From the NCBI GenBank assembly GCA_034522175.1, contig JAXHLQ010000001.1, forward strand, positions 4,712,001 to 4,776,000: DNA of 64,000 nucleotides, read 5' to 3'. Origin of the DNA: JAIPDZ01 sp034522175. Lineage in GTDB: Bacteria > Desulfobacterota > DSM-4660 > Desulfatiglandales > Desulfatiglandaceae. A model generated the notes under the pieces. The model did not search any database. It was not told the origin of the DNA and saw only the letters and a list, made by a program, of their open reading frames with translations. Position numbers and translations under genes: made by a program. Numbering within the stretch: position 1 is the stretch's first letter; each line of letters starts with the position of its first letter. Positions 49,265 to 56,226 of this stretch are shown here, one piece after another.

Positions 49265-49840
49265 ATGCACCATCACAATCCGGAATTCCGCTGCTGCCCC
49301 GTTTGCGGAGGCCCTGTCCATCTCAAGGTCGTCAAGAGCGGAGAACCGGAAAGACGGGTGTGCTCGGCATGTGATTTTGTGTTGTATCTGGACCCCAAGG
49401 TGGTCGCCTGCACCGTATTGGAAGTGGACAAAAAAATCGTCCTCTTAAAACGGGCCATTAAACCGGAAAAAGGAAAATGGGTCCTCCCCGGCGGGTATGT
49501 GGACCGTGGAGAACCCGTCCCCGAGGCGGCCGTTCGAGAGGCACTGGAGGAATGCGGTCTTGAAATCAGGATCAAATCCCTCCTCGGGGTGTATTCCTAC
49601 ACCGGATATATCCCGGTGGTGATCGTCTATATTGCAGAAGCCGTGGGCGGCGCCCTCTTCTCCGGGGACGAAACCTGGGAGGCGAAATTGTTCTCAGAAT
49701 CGGATATTCCCTGGAAGGATCTCGCCTTCAGGAGCACAACGGATGCATTGGAAGATTATTTTTTTCCAGACCTTTCACAGCCCTTCACGGGCCGAATAAG
49801 CGGGAATGTTCAACACGGATGCACACGAAACAAACCCTAA
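49265..49840 (+). CDS. Nudix hydrolase with N-terminal zinc ribbon
   Basis: 191 residues. Zinc ribbon CCPVCGGPVHL and CSACDFVLYLDP near the start, as in NudC-like and archaeal ADP-ribose hydrolases, then the Nudix box GGYVDRGEPVPEAAVREALEECGL near residue 78-100 (GX5EX7REXXEEXG complete). Hydrolyses a nucleoside diphosphate linked to another group; substrate not predictable. Follows chaN. Confidence 0.88.
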   Translation: MHHHNPEFRCCPVCGGPVHLKVVKSGEPERRVCSACDFVLYLDPKVVACTVLEVDKKIVLLKRAIKPEKGKWVLPGGYVDRGEPVPEAAVREALEECGLEIRIKSLLGVYSYTGYIPVVIVYIAEAVGGALFSGDETWEAKLFSESDIPWKDLAFRSTTDALEDYFFPDLSQPFTGRISGNVQHGCTRNKP

Positions 49841-49864
49841 CGAACAAAAGGAGATCAATCAGAA

Positions 49865-51157
49865 ATGAATCTGACACCTGAAAGAATTGATGCCCTCAGC
49901 CCGGAGAGGCGAAAAGCGGTCATGGAACGATCCATGGAGGACATCTCTTCCATCTTTGAGGATGTGCGGAGCATTGTCAATGATGTCAGAGATAACGGCG
50001 ACAGCGTGGCCCTGAAACACTATCAGAAACATAAGTCCGATATCAGCCCGGATGACCTGGAGGCGACCGAAGCGGAAATCAAAGACGCATACACTCAGGT
50101 GGACCAGGCGGTGGTGGATGCCTTGAAGGTGGCTGCCCATAATATCACCAAATTCCACGAGGCCCAGAAAGAGCGGGCCATGTGGTCTATCGAAATCAGC
50201 GACGGGATCCTGGCGGGACGGGTCACCCGGGCCATGGATGTGGTGGGGTGTTACATCCCCGGTGGAAGCGCTGTGTACCCCAGTTCCATCCTCATGACGG
50301 TTCTGCCCGCAAAAGTGGCGGGCGTAGAGCAGATCGTGGCCATTACACCACCCGGCAAAGGCATGGTGGCCAACCCGGCCACGCTGGTGGCGGCAGACAT
50401 CGCAGGGTGCCACCGGATTTTTAAAGTGGGGGGTCCCTGGGGGGTGGCCGGCTTGGCCTATGGCACCGAGACCATGCCCAAGGTGGATAAAATCGTGGGA
50501 CCGGGGAACAAATATGTCACGGCCGCCAAGATGATGGTCTACGGCCATGTGGACATCGACTCTCCGGCCGGCCCGAGTGAGGCGTTGATCCTGGCGGATG
50601 AAACCGGAGATCCCGAACTCATTGCCATTGATTTTCTCTCACAGGTGGAACACGATCCGGACTCGGCGGCGGTGCTGGTGACCACATCCGAGGCACTGGC
50701 CAGGGGTGTCTGTGACATCATCGACCGGGAATATGACAATCTGCCCCGAAAAGAGATCTTTGAGTCCTCCCTGAAAAAACACTCCTACGTGTTTATTGCC
50801 ACGGACATGGAGGAGGCCATCTCTTTCACCAATGAATATGCCACCGAGCATCTCCAGGTGATGACCCGGGACCCGTTCATCACGCTCAACAAAATCAAGC
50901 ATGCGGGTTCTATATTTCTGGGACCTTATGCGCCGGTGCCGGTCGGCGATTATGCATCCGGGACCAATCACGTGCTTCCCACCGGCCAGTGTGCGCGCAT
51001 GTTCTCCGGGCTTTCCCTGGATGATTTTATCAAGAAACCCACGTTCCAGTACTTGAGCCGTGAGGGGCTGGCTTCCCTGAAGGATACCGTCATCACCCTG
51101 GCCGAGGCGGAAGGGCTGCCCATCCATGCCCGGGCTGTGAGGGCGAGATTCAAATAG
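49865..51157 (+). CDS. hisD: Histidinol dehydrogenase
   Basis: Last two oxidations of histidine synthesis, histidinol to histidine with 2 NAD. 430 residues with VVGCYIPGGSAVYPSSILM, VDKIVGPGNKYVTAAKM, DSPAGPSEALILAD, and the zinc/catalytic region NEYATEHLQVMT with HVLPTGQCARMFSGL. No other his genes are near. AAAGGAG precedes ATG 49865. It is 78 bp upstream of gcvH, an unusual partner. Confidence 0.95.
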   Translation: MNLTPERIDALSPERRKAVMERSMEDISSIFEDVRSIVNDVRDNGDSVALKHYQKHKSDISPDDLEATEAEIKDAYTQVDQAVVDALKVAAHNITKFHEAQKERAMWSIEISDGILAGRVTRAMDVVGCYIPGGSAVYPSSILMTVLPAKVAGVEQIVAITPPGKGMVANPATLVAADIAGCHRIFKVGGPWGVAGLAYGTETMPKVDKIVGPGNKYVTAAKMMVYGHVDIDSPAGPSEALILADETGDPELIAIDFLSQVEHDPDSAAVLVTTSEALARGVCDIIDREYDNLPRKEIFESSLKKHSYVFIATDMEEAISFTNEYATEHLQVMTRDPFITLNKIKHAGSIFLGPYAPVPVGDYASGTNHVLPTGQCARMFSGLSLDDFIKKPTFQYLSREGLASLKDTVITLAEAEGLPIHARAVRARFK

Positions 51158-51235
51158 ATGATCATCCAATCGGATATGGTAAGACCTGTATGAACTGATT
51201 TGAAAGAAACCAAGAGAGTCGCGGGAGGTTAAGAA

Positions 51236-51686
51236 ATGGCTGAGATTAAAGGGTACAATATGCCGGATGAGCTCTACTACCATGAAGAGCACAGCTGGGC
51301 GCGTGTGGACGGCAAGAAAGTCACCGTGGGCATGACGGACATGTTCCAGAAAGAGGCGGGGGACATTGTCTTCGTGGATCTGCCCGAAGAGGAAGAACGA
51401 TGTGGAACAGGGGGAGACCTGCGGGAAAATCCAGTCGAGGAAATGGATCGGAAAGCTCGTGGCCCCGGTGAGCGGCGAAATCGCGGAAATCAATGAGGAA
51501 CTGGAGGATGATACCAGCCTCATCAACTCCGACCCGTATGGGGAGGGGTGGATCCTGGTCATTGAGGTTGAAGACGAGGAAGATCTTGCGGATGAACTGA
51601 AAAACCTCATCCACGGGGATGCGGTCAATGACTTCGTCGAGCGCGAGATCGAGAAGACCGAAGCCGAAAAAACCAAGGCTGAATAA
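51236..51686 (+). CDS. gcvH: Glycine cleavage system H-like protein (one frameshift)
   Basis: Lipoyl carrier protein. GGGAGG lies before ATG 51236. N-terminal ELYYHEEHSWARVDGKKVTVG is typical; frame one continues to IVFVDLPEEEE, where one extra A near 51398 shifts the frame; frame two gives DVEQGETCGKIQSRKWIGKL, whose lysine is the lipoylation site, then VAPVSGEIAEINEEL and SDPYGEGWILVIEV. Repaired length 149 residues, slightly long with an acidic C-terminus. Only the H protein of the glycine cleavage system is encoded here; directly followed by a lipoate ligase. Confidence 0.92.
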
Positions 51687-51691
51687 ACACC

Positions 51692-52759
51692 ATGCCGGAC
51701 CACTGGCGTCTTTTCAGGGATCGCGGAATGACACGATCCACCGGGGAAGGTCTCGCCATCGATGACACCCTCCCCCAGTCGGTGGCCCGCCATCATTCAC
51801 CGCCCATCCTCCACCTGTATACCTTTGTCCCCTCGGTCATTGTGGGGAAATATCAGGATATCGAAGCCGCACTCAGGTTAGACAGATGCCGTACCCGAGG
51901 GATAGAGGTCAACCGGCGGAGTACCGGCGGCGGCACGGTGATCATGGGCCCCGATGTTATTTCCCTGGGCCTCGGTATCAACGTGAACTATCCCCGGCTG
52001 AAGAAAGGGGTCGGCGGCGTATTCGAATCCCTGAGCCGGGTGCTCATCCGGGCGCTGAGGATTGTGGGCATCGATGCCCATTTCCAACCCAAGAATGATC
52101 TCGAAGTGGCCGGCCGGAAAATCGCCGGCCTTTCCGCCGCGTCCGAAGCCGATAACAGCCTCCTGTTCCACACCAGCCTTCTCGTGGACTTCGATATCTC
52201 CCTCATGCTCGATATCATGAATACCCCATTGGTGAAAGTTCAGGATAAGGGATACAACTGCTTCAGTCAGCGGATGACCACGGTTAAAGAACAATTGGGA
52301 CAGGATTTGCCCGTGGAGACCATGATGGATGCCATCCAGGATGCGTTTGAGCAGGAGTTCGACATCCGTTTCAGCGAAGAGATACCCGACAGTTGGGAAA
52401 AAGACACCATTCAGTCTTTTATCGAGACCCGGTATACCCAGGATGATTGGATTTTTTCTCACAAACACCCGAGGTCCCGAATGGGCGTCGGTCAGCTCAA
52501 AACCCCCGGGGGACTCCTGCAAATCTATCTTTCCCTGTCGGGTGCCAGCATCGAGAGTGTCTTGATCACCGGGGATTTCTTTTCCACCACTGCCCATGTA
52601 CACCGGCTCGAAAACGCCCTGAAATGGACTTCGGCCCGGCAGGAGCACATTGAAAAGAACCTGGCGGCAGTATGGGAAGAGGAGATGATCTACGGCATTG
52701 ATCTCCCCACCCTCACCCGGGCCGTGCTCCTCGCCAAGGAAAATCAGGTAAGACTTTAG
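51692..52759 (+). CDS. Lipoate-protein ligase family protein
   Basis: 355-residue BPL/LplA/LipB-fold ligase. Motifs: VPSVIVGKYQDIEAAL, EVNRRSTGGGTVIMG (substrate loop), the Lys-containing FQPKNDLEVAGRKIAGLSA, and a C-terminal accessory domain (KTPGGLLQIYLSLSGASI). It starts 6 bp after gcvH, so it most likely lipoylates that H protein. The C-terminal domain and the following radical SAM gene fit the LipS1/LipS2 pathway, where the ligase first attaches octanoate. Confidence 0.88.
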   Translation: MPDHWRLFRDRGMTRSTGEGLAIDDTLPQSVARHHSPPILHLYTFVPSVIVGKYQDIEAALRLDRCRTRGIEVNRRSTGGGTVIMGPDVISLGLGINVNYPRLKKGVGGVFESLSRVLIRALRIVGIDAHFQPKNDLEVAGRKIAGLSAASEADNSLLFHTSLLVDFDISLMLDIMNTPLVKVQDKGYNCFSQRMTTVKEQLGQDLPVETMMDAIQDAFEQEFDIRFSEEIPDSWEKDTIQSFIETRYTQDDWIFSHKHPRSRMGVGQLKTPGGLLQIYLSLSGASIESVLITGDFFSTTAHVHRLENALKWTSARQEHIEKNLAAVWEEEMIYGIDLPTLTRAVLLAKENQVRL

Positions 52760-53000
52760 GATTGGCGATTGATGATTGGCGATTGGCGAACAGACGAATC
52801 TGAATTCTGGCTGGAATTTATTATGGACGAGAATCTAATGAAAAGGGAACATGTTATTCCCTTGTTCAATGAAGCGCATGAACTTTCATCCATTTTTATC
52901 GCAAGCAGAAAAACCGCTCGGCAGGGCCGATCGTAAATCAGAAGGTACAGATTGATCATGTCTTTTCAATCGTCAATCGTCAATCGCCAATCGCCAATCC
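52759..53000. repeat. Heptamer repeats in inverted arrangement
   Basis: GATTGGC/ATTGGCG heptamer runs at 52759-52789 and the complementary CAATCGC/CAATCGT runs at 52969-53000 form a large interrupted inverted repeat around the four-helix fragment. Short heptad repeats of this type are common spacer elements in deltaproteobacteria. Confidence 0.7.
52772..52936 (+). pseudogene. C-terminal fragment of a four-helix-bundle (23S rRNA IVS-type) protein
   Basis: ATG inside the heptamer repeats opens a 54-residue frame (MIGDWRTDESEFWLEFIMD, then LFNEAHELSSIFIASRKTA). The last 45 residues match the final two helices of the S23/four-helix-bundle family, whose members are about 115-120 residues. The first two helices are missing, replaced by repeat sequence, so this is a remnant. 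Confidence 0.6.
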
Positions 53001-53023
53001 AAACCTCTCCGGATTACGCCAAG

Positions 53024-54031
53024 ATGAGCCATGCAACGGCCATTTCCCTCGGCCTCATGCAGGGTCGAATGTACCGGGGCGCGGTGAACCGTTGTGTCAA
53101 CCTCTTGGTGCATTATAATGAAGGGTGTTCGGCCAACTGCGCCTATTGCGGCCTGGCCAAAAAACGCCCCGGGGCCTATGAGGAAAAAAGCTTTATCCAC
53201 GTGGACTGGCCCATATTCTCCATGGATGAGATTATCGTGGCCATCAACCAGGCCCCCGCCTACGTGAAACGAACCTGCATCTCCATGATCACCAACGGCA
53301 AATGCCGCACCCACACCGCAGAAATGACCCAGCGGCTGAAAAAGGAGACCTCACTCCCCATCTCCATCCTCGTGGCCCCTACCCTTCTTAACCCGGAAGA
53401 CCTGGTGGCGTACCGGACGGCGGGCGCGGACAAAATCGGCGTGGCCCTGGATCTTGCGACGCCCGAACGCTTTGACCGATATCGCGGAAAAGGGGTCTCC
53501 GGACCCCACCGGTGGGAGACCTACTGGAAGACCATCGAAAATGGACTGGAGGTTTTTGGGCCGTATCATGTGGGTGCACACCTGATGGTGGGAATGGGAG
53601 AAACCGAAAAAGAGATGATCACGCTTATGCACCGGCTCTGGAAAAAGGGCGTATGCACCCACCTTTTCTCCTTTTTCGCCGAGGAAGGCTCCCGGTTGAG
53701 TGATCGTTCTCAGCCCGCCTGGGACACCTATCTCAGGGTTCAACTGGCGCGATATTTGATTGAGAATGAATCCATTCAACCGGATGCGATGATTTTCAGT
53801 GAAGACGGTCGGCTCTTAGACGTGGACTTGCCTCCGGATCACGTGCGTGACATCATCCAGTCCGGCAAACCGTTTATGACCGCGGGATGTGTCGACGACG
53901 ATGGCGAGGTGGCCTGCAACCGTCCTTTCGGTAATTGTTTGCCGGATATCAGGCAGTGGAACTATCCCTACCTCCCCAATGCTGAAGAAATCCATCTGAT
54001 CCAGAAAAATATCTTCGCGTCGATCGGTTGA
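53024..54031 (+). CDS. Radical SAM protein, lipoate-synthase (LipS1/LipS2-type) candidate
   Basis: Radical SAM enzyme with the cluster motif NEGCSANCAYCGLAKK and glycine-rich YVKRTCISMITNGKCRTH. A C-terminal cysteine group (TAGCVDDDGEVACNRPFGNC) could bind the auxiliary cluster used as sulfur donor. ATG 53024 (MSHATAISLGLMQG) is chosen because the open frame upstream to 52952 only translates the heptamer repeats (SIVNRQSPI). Directly after gcvH and the lipoate ligase, it fits the two-protein LipS1/LipS2 route; the second radical SAM partner is not seen in the window. About 335 residues. Confidence 0.7.
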   Translation: MSHATAISLGLMQGRMYRGAVNRCVNLLVHYNEGCSANCAYCGLAKKRPGAYEEKSFIHVDWPIFSMDEIIVAINQAPAYVKRTCISMITNGKCRTHTAEMTQRLKKETSLPISILVAPTLLNPEDLVAYRTAGADKIGVALDLATPERFDRYRGKGVSGPHRWETYWKTIENGLEVFGPYHVGAHLMVGMGETEKEMITLMHRLWKKGVCTHLFSFFAEEGSRLSDRSQPAWDTYLRVQLARYLIENESIQPDAMIFSEDGRLLDVDLPPDHVRDIIQSGKPFMTAGCVDDDGEVACNRPFGNCLPDIRQWNYPYLPNAEEIHLIQKNIFASIG

Positions 54032-54045
54032 CTTCCAAAAACCTT

Positions 54046-54074
54046 TTGACAACAGTTACAGAGTGTATTATTGT
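54046..54074 (+). promoter_or_regulatory. Sigma70-type promoter candidate for the tRNA pair
   Basis: TTGACA (54046-54051), 17 bases, TATTGT (54069-54074). The tRNA-Lys begins 160 bp downstream, separated by the 142-bp repeat element, which may have inserted between promoter and tRNA. Confidence 0.5.
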
Positions 54075-54085
54075 AGTTCGTTTAA

Positions 54086-54227
54086 GAGACCTTTGAAAAA
54101 TGCTCAATTTTATTAAAGGTCAAGGAAGGCAACAATTTTAACCACAGGAATATATTAGATATTTCGAGGACTAAAATTTTTGCCTGACGCGGAGATTGGG
54201 CAAAAGAGGGTGTTTTTCAAAGGTCTC
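54086..54227. repeat. 142-bp inverted-repeat element, copy 2
   Basis: Same terminal GAGACCTTTGAAAA/TTTTCAAAGGTCTC as copy 1 and exactly the same length, in opposite orientation. Interior TTTTAACCACAGGAATATA and ATATTTCGAGGA match copy 1 with scattered substitutions. It lies between the tRNA promoter candidate and tRNA-Lys. Confidence 0.85.
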
Positions 54228-54236
54228 TTTATGTTA

Positions 54237-54313
54237 GGGCCGTTAGCTCAGCCAGGTAGAGCAGCGGACTTTTAATCCGTTGGCCACAGGTTCGATTCCT
54301 GTACGGCCCACCA
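54237..54313 (+). tRNA. tRNA-Lys (anticodon TTT)
   Basis: 77 nt. Acceptor GGGCCGT pairs with ACGGCCC; the D arm, the anticodon loop CTTTTAA (anticodon at 54271-54273), the T arm ACAGGTTCGATTCCTGT and an encoded CCA are all present. Confidence 0.97.
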
Positions 54314-54387
54314 TGAAAGAGAAATAGGACCGCATTTGGGTATCACTAACCCGACGGTGACCATTTACACGTTATTCCACAGATAAC

Positions 54388-54465
54388 GTCCCCATCGTCT
54401 AGCCAGGTCCAGGACACAGGCCTTTCACGCCTGCGACAGGGGTTCAAATCCCCTTGGGGACGCCA
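54388..54465 (+). tRNA. tRNA-Glu (anticodon TTC)
   Basis: 78 nt. Acceptor GTCCCCA pairs with TGGGGAC, anticodon stem CAGGC/GCCTG around loop CTTTCAC (anticodon at 54424-54426), T arm AGGGGTTCAAATCCCCT, discriminator G and encoded CCA. Lies 74 bp after tRNA-Lys. Confidence 0.96.
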
Positions 54466-54478
54466 GTGTATTCATTAT

Positions 54479-54512
54479 GAGGGGTACTCAGTTTGAGTCA
54501 CCCCTCTTTTAT
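54479..54512 (+). terminator. Rho-independent terminator after the tRNA pair
   Basis: GAGGGGT-ACTCA, loop, TGAGT-C-ACCCCTC followed by TTTTATT. Strong stem directly downstream of tRNA-Glu. Confidence 0.85.
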
Positions 54513-54530
54513 TGCCCCCGTCCTGATGGT

Positions 54531-54703
54531 CTCGTAAAGAGTCGTCACCCCGTTGAAAAACGGGGTCCAGGAGTTTCACAACTTCTTGATAACACCTGGA
54601 TTCCGGTGCCTGTCCCGGACCCCGATCCGGGATTCGCCGGTCGAAGATCCCGATGCCTTTTGCGGGGAATGACGGAAAAAGCGCATTTTTGACTTTTTAC
54701 GAG
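54531..54703. repeat. 173-bp palindromic repeat with CTCGTAAA ends
   Basis: Begins CTCGTAAAGAGTCGTCA and ends GACTTTTTACGAG, imperfect inverted repeats. Inside are smaller hairpins: CCCCGTTGAAAAACGGGG and a CTGGATTCCGG segment shared with the hairpin at 33956. Typical of dispersed non-coding elements in proteobacterial genomes; no coding capacity. Confidence 0.75.
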
Positions 54704-54788
54704 CCTATCAGCGGGGTTGGGGACACCAGCAATAAAATAAATGGGTTGGCTTAATAATCTCAACCTTTTATTTAATTTTATAAAAATC

Positions 54789-54893
54789 TTAACCCCATTT
54801 CCAACCCGCTCGCACGCTCGCAACGTCGTGATTCAACGCCTCCAGGAATCGGGCGGTTGCGGCATAAATATCTTCGTTCAGAAGGATTCTCAT
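54789..54893 (-). pseudogene. Truncated DUF5615 (PIN-like) toxin
   Basis: ATG 54893 gives MRILLNEDIYAATARFLEA and LNHDVASVRA, the first strand and helix of DUF5615 PIN-like toxins, then stops after 34 residues where the family continues to about 110. Overlaps the end of the DUF433-like frame, the usual antitoxin-toxin order, so it is a broken toxin-antitoxin pair. Confidence 0.55.
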
Positions 54894-55140
54894 AAAGATG
54901 CTTCCCCGAGGCGGACTTCCTCTCAGCAGCCACCAAATCCACCACATATCTGACGCAGGCTTTGATGTCCTCAATGCTTAGATAGGGATAATAATTTTGA
55001 ATGATTTCATCAAAAAAAATCCTTCTTCTATCAGTTCCAACACATTTTGTACGGTAATCCGATGTATGCCTGCAAACGTCAATTCCGTGTCGAGTTTCCC
55101 TCCGTATATCTGCTCACCAAACTGTCGTGCACGCGTGATC
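54890..55140 (-). pseudogene. DUF433-like antitoxin remnant
   Basis: The frame from about 55139 reads KITRARQFGEQIYGG, then GIHRITVQNVLELIEEG (the DUF433 helix-turn-helix) and, after an eight-T run near 55015 that shifts the frame, DEIIQNYYPYLSIEDIKACV and RYVVDLVAAE. No start codon of good quality. It precedes the truncated DUF5615 toxin. Confidence 0.5.
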
Positions 55141-55242
55141 TTACCACCCCTCCGGCATGCCTGATTTCAGGGCATCATAAACCTTCTGCTCAGCCGGGGA
55201 TTCCGTGCGTCGCGGCGTTTCTTTGGGCCAGAGCATCACCAT
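55141..55242 (-). pseudogene. N-terminal fragment, possibly of a NERD-domain nuclease/helicase
   Basis: 33 residues: MVMLWPKETPRRTESPAEQ then KVYDALKSGMPEGW and a stop. The SPAEQKVYDAL and MPEGW phrasing resembles the start of NERD-domain helicases of defence loci, whose domain would continue with a YAWHS-like segment. Only this piece is present. Weak identification. Confidence 0.3.
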
Positions 55243-55395
55243 CGTTCATCACTTTATATGTCGGGGGAATTTTCAGTTTATACGTTAAGTTATTTGACTT
55301 ATTATGGATGTGCCGATCTTGCTAAGGTTCTTCGGAAAGCTCGGTTTCGTCATCCAGTTATCATGAATTAGATCCGAAAAGGATCGGTTGATTGA

Positions 55396-55611
55396 TCAAA
55401 TTCCCGGAGATATCCTCGTCTGAGTCGCGCCCTGATTCTGTGCAGGCTTCCGGGAAAATCCGGCAGACGTCCTGGCGTCGCGCAAGAGATTGAGCCATTC
55501 TCCCTGCGGATCACACCAGATCAGCAACGGCGGCGGCGATGTTTTTTGCCTTAAAATCGTTTCAATTTCATTGACCAACCATTCACAAAATGACTGGTTC
55601 GAAACGTTCAT
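55396..55611 (-). pseudogene. N-terminal fragment of a PglZ-type protein
   Basis: 71 residues from ATG 55611, overlapping the DUF4276 stop (ATGA). FCEWLVNEIETILRQKTSP and LLIWCDPQGEWLNLLRDA match the N-terminus of PglZ, the alkaline-phosphatase-superfamily component of BREX phage defence. The frame ends at 55396; the catalytic domain of several hundred residues is absent from the DNA to the left, so the gene is truncated, not just frameshifted. Confidence 0.6.
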
Positions 55612-56226
55612 AGCCCAGCCTTCCTTGCACTTTTTAGCATATCATCCAAAAGGCGTTTGAGGTATGGGCACTTCTGGTAAGCCGTCTCCGGATCAAGCCT
55701 GTCAAAAAGACCCTTACCATCAACAAGCTTCTTGTATCGGCGGCCGGTTTTTTTCTTTGTAGAGCTTTTCCAGGAGTTTTGACGGGGGTTCATCAAAGTT
55801 GATTTCTTCCGGCTTCTCTACACCCGCGGGCAGCGCAGTTTTGATCGGTCCGGGGAAGAGGTTTAGGTTGCTGAACAGCCACGCTTCGGTTTCGTGAACG
55901 GCAAAATGCTGGTGGAATCGGGTGTCACCCACTTTTCCTTCGAGGTGCGATTTTGCCCATTTGTAACGCTCCGACACATTTCTCACACCATTCGGATAGA
56001 TGGTTGGGCCGTAGAGATCGAGGATGGCAAAAACCGCGATCACATCTTCGTCCTCAAGATGCATTCTTGCCTTTTTGGGTGACTCCTTGATCAGCTCAGG
56101 CCACCCTTCACATTTGACAACCTTCACCCCCACAGGCTGGGCCAGCCTTGGATCGATCCAGCGTTTAAAAAGGGCGGCCAAGACCTTCTTTTCAGTATCC
56201 CCTTCCACAAGCAGCACGAACTTCAT
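55608..56226 (-). CDS. DUF4276 (TOPRIM-like) protein, one frameshift
   Basis: MKFVLLVEGDTEKKVLAAL carries the conserved Glu of TOPRIM-like DUF4276 proteins; VIAVFAILDLYGP provides the Asp-x-Asp-like strand, and HFAVHETEAWLFSN is the third family block. A seven-A run near 55757 has one A too many: frame one ends KEKNRPPIQ, frame two gives KTGRRYKKLVDGKG and CPYLKRLLDDML. Repaired length about 205 residues. Start overlaps the ATPase stop by 4 bp. Likely the nuclease partner of that ATPase. Confidence 0.82.

Noticed and set aside
51158..51235. Glycine riboswitch upstream of gcvH
   Set aside because: Only 78 bp, without the paired aptamer features; ordinary ribosome site instead.
52759..53000. 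Possible CRISPR array in the ATTGGCG/CAATCGC repeats
   Set aside because: Units are 7 bp, directly adjacent and without unique spacers; no cas genes in the window.
54388..54465. tRNA-Glu 3' end as a phage attachment site with a downstream copy
   Set aside because: I found no second copy of the 3' end within the remaining 9.5 kb; the other end could lie outside the window.
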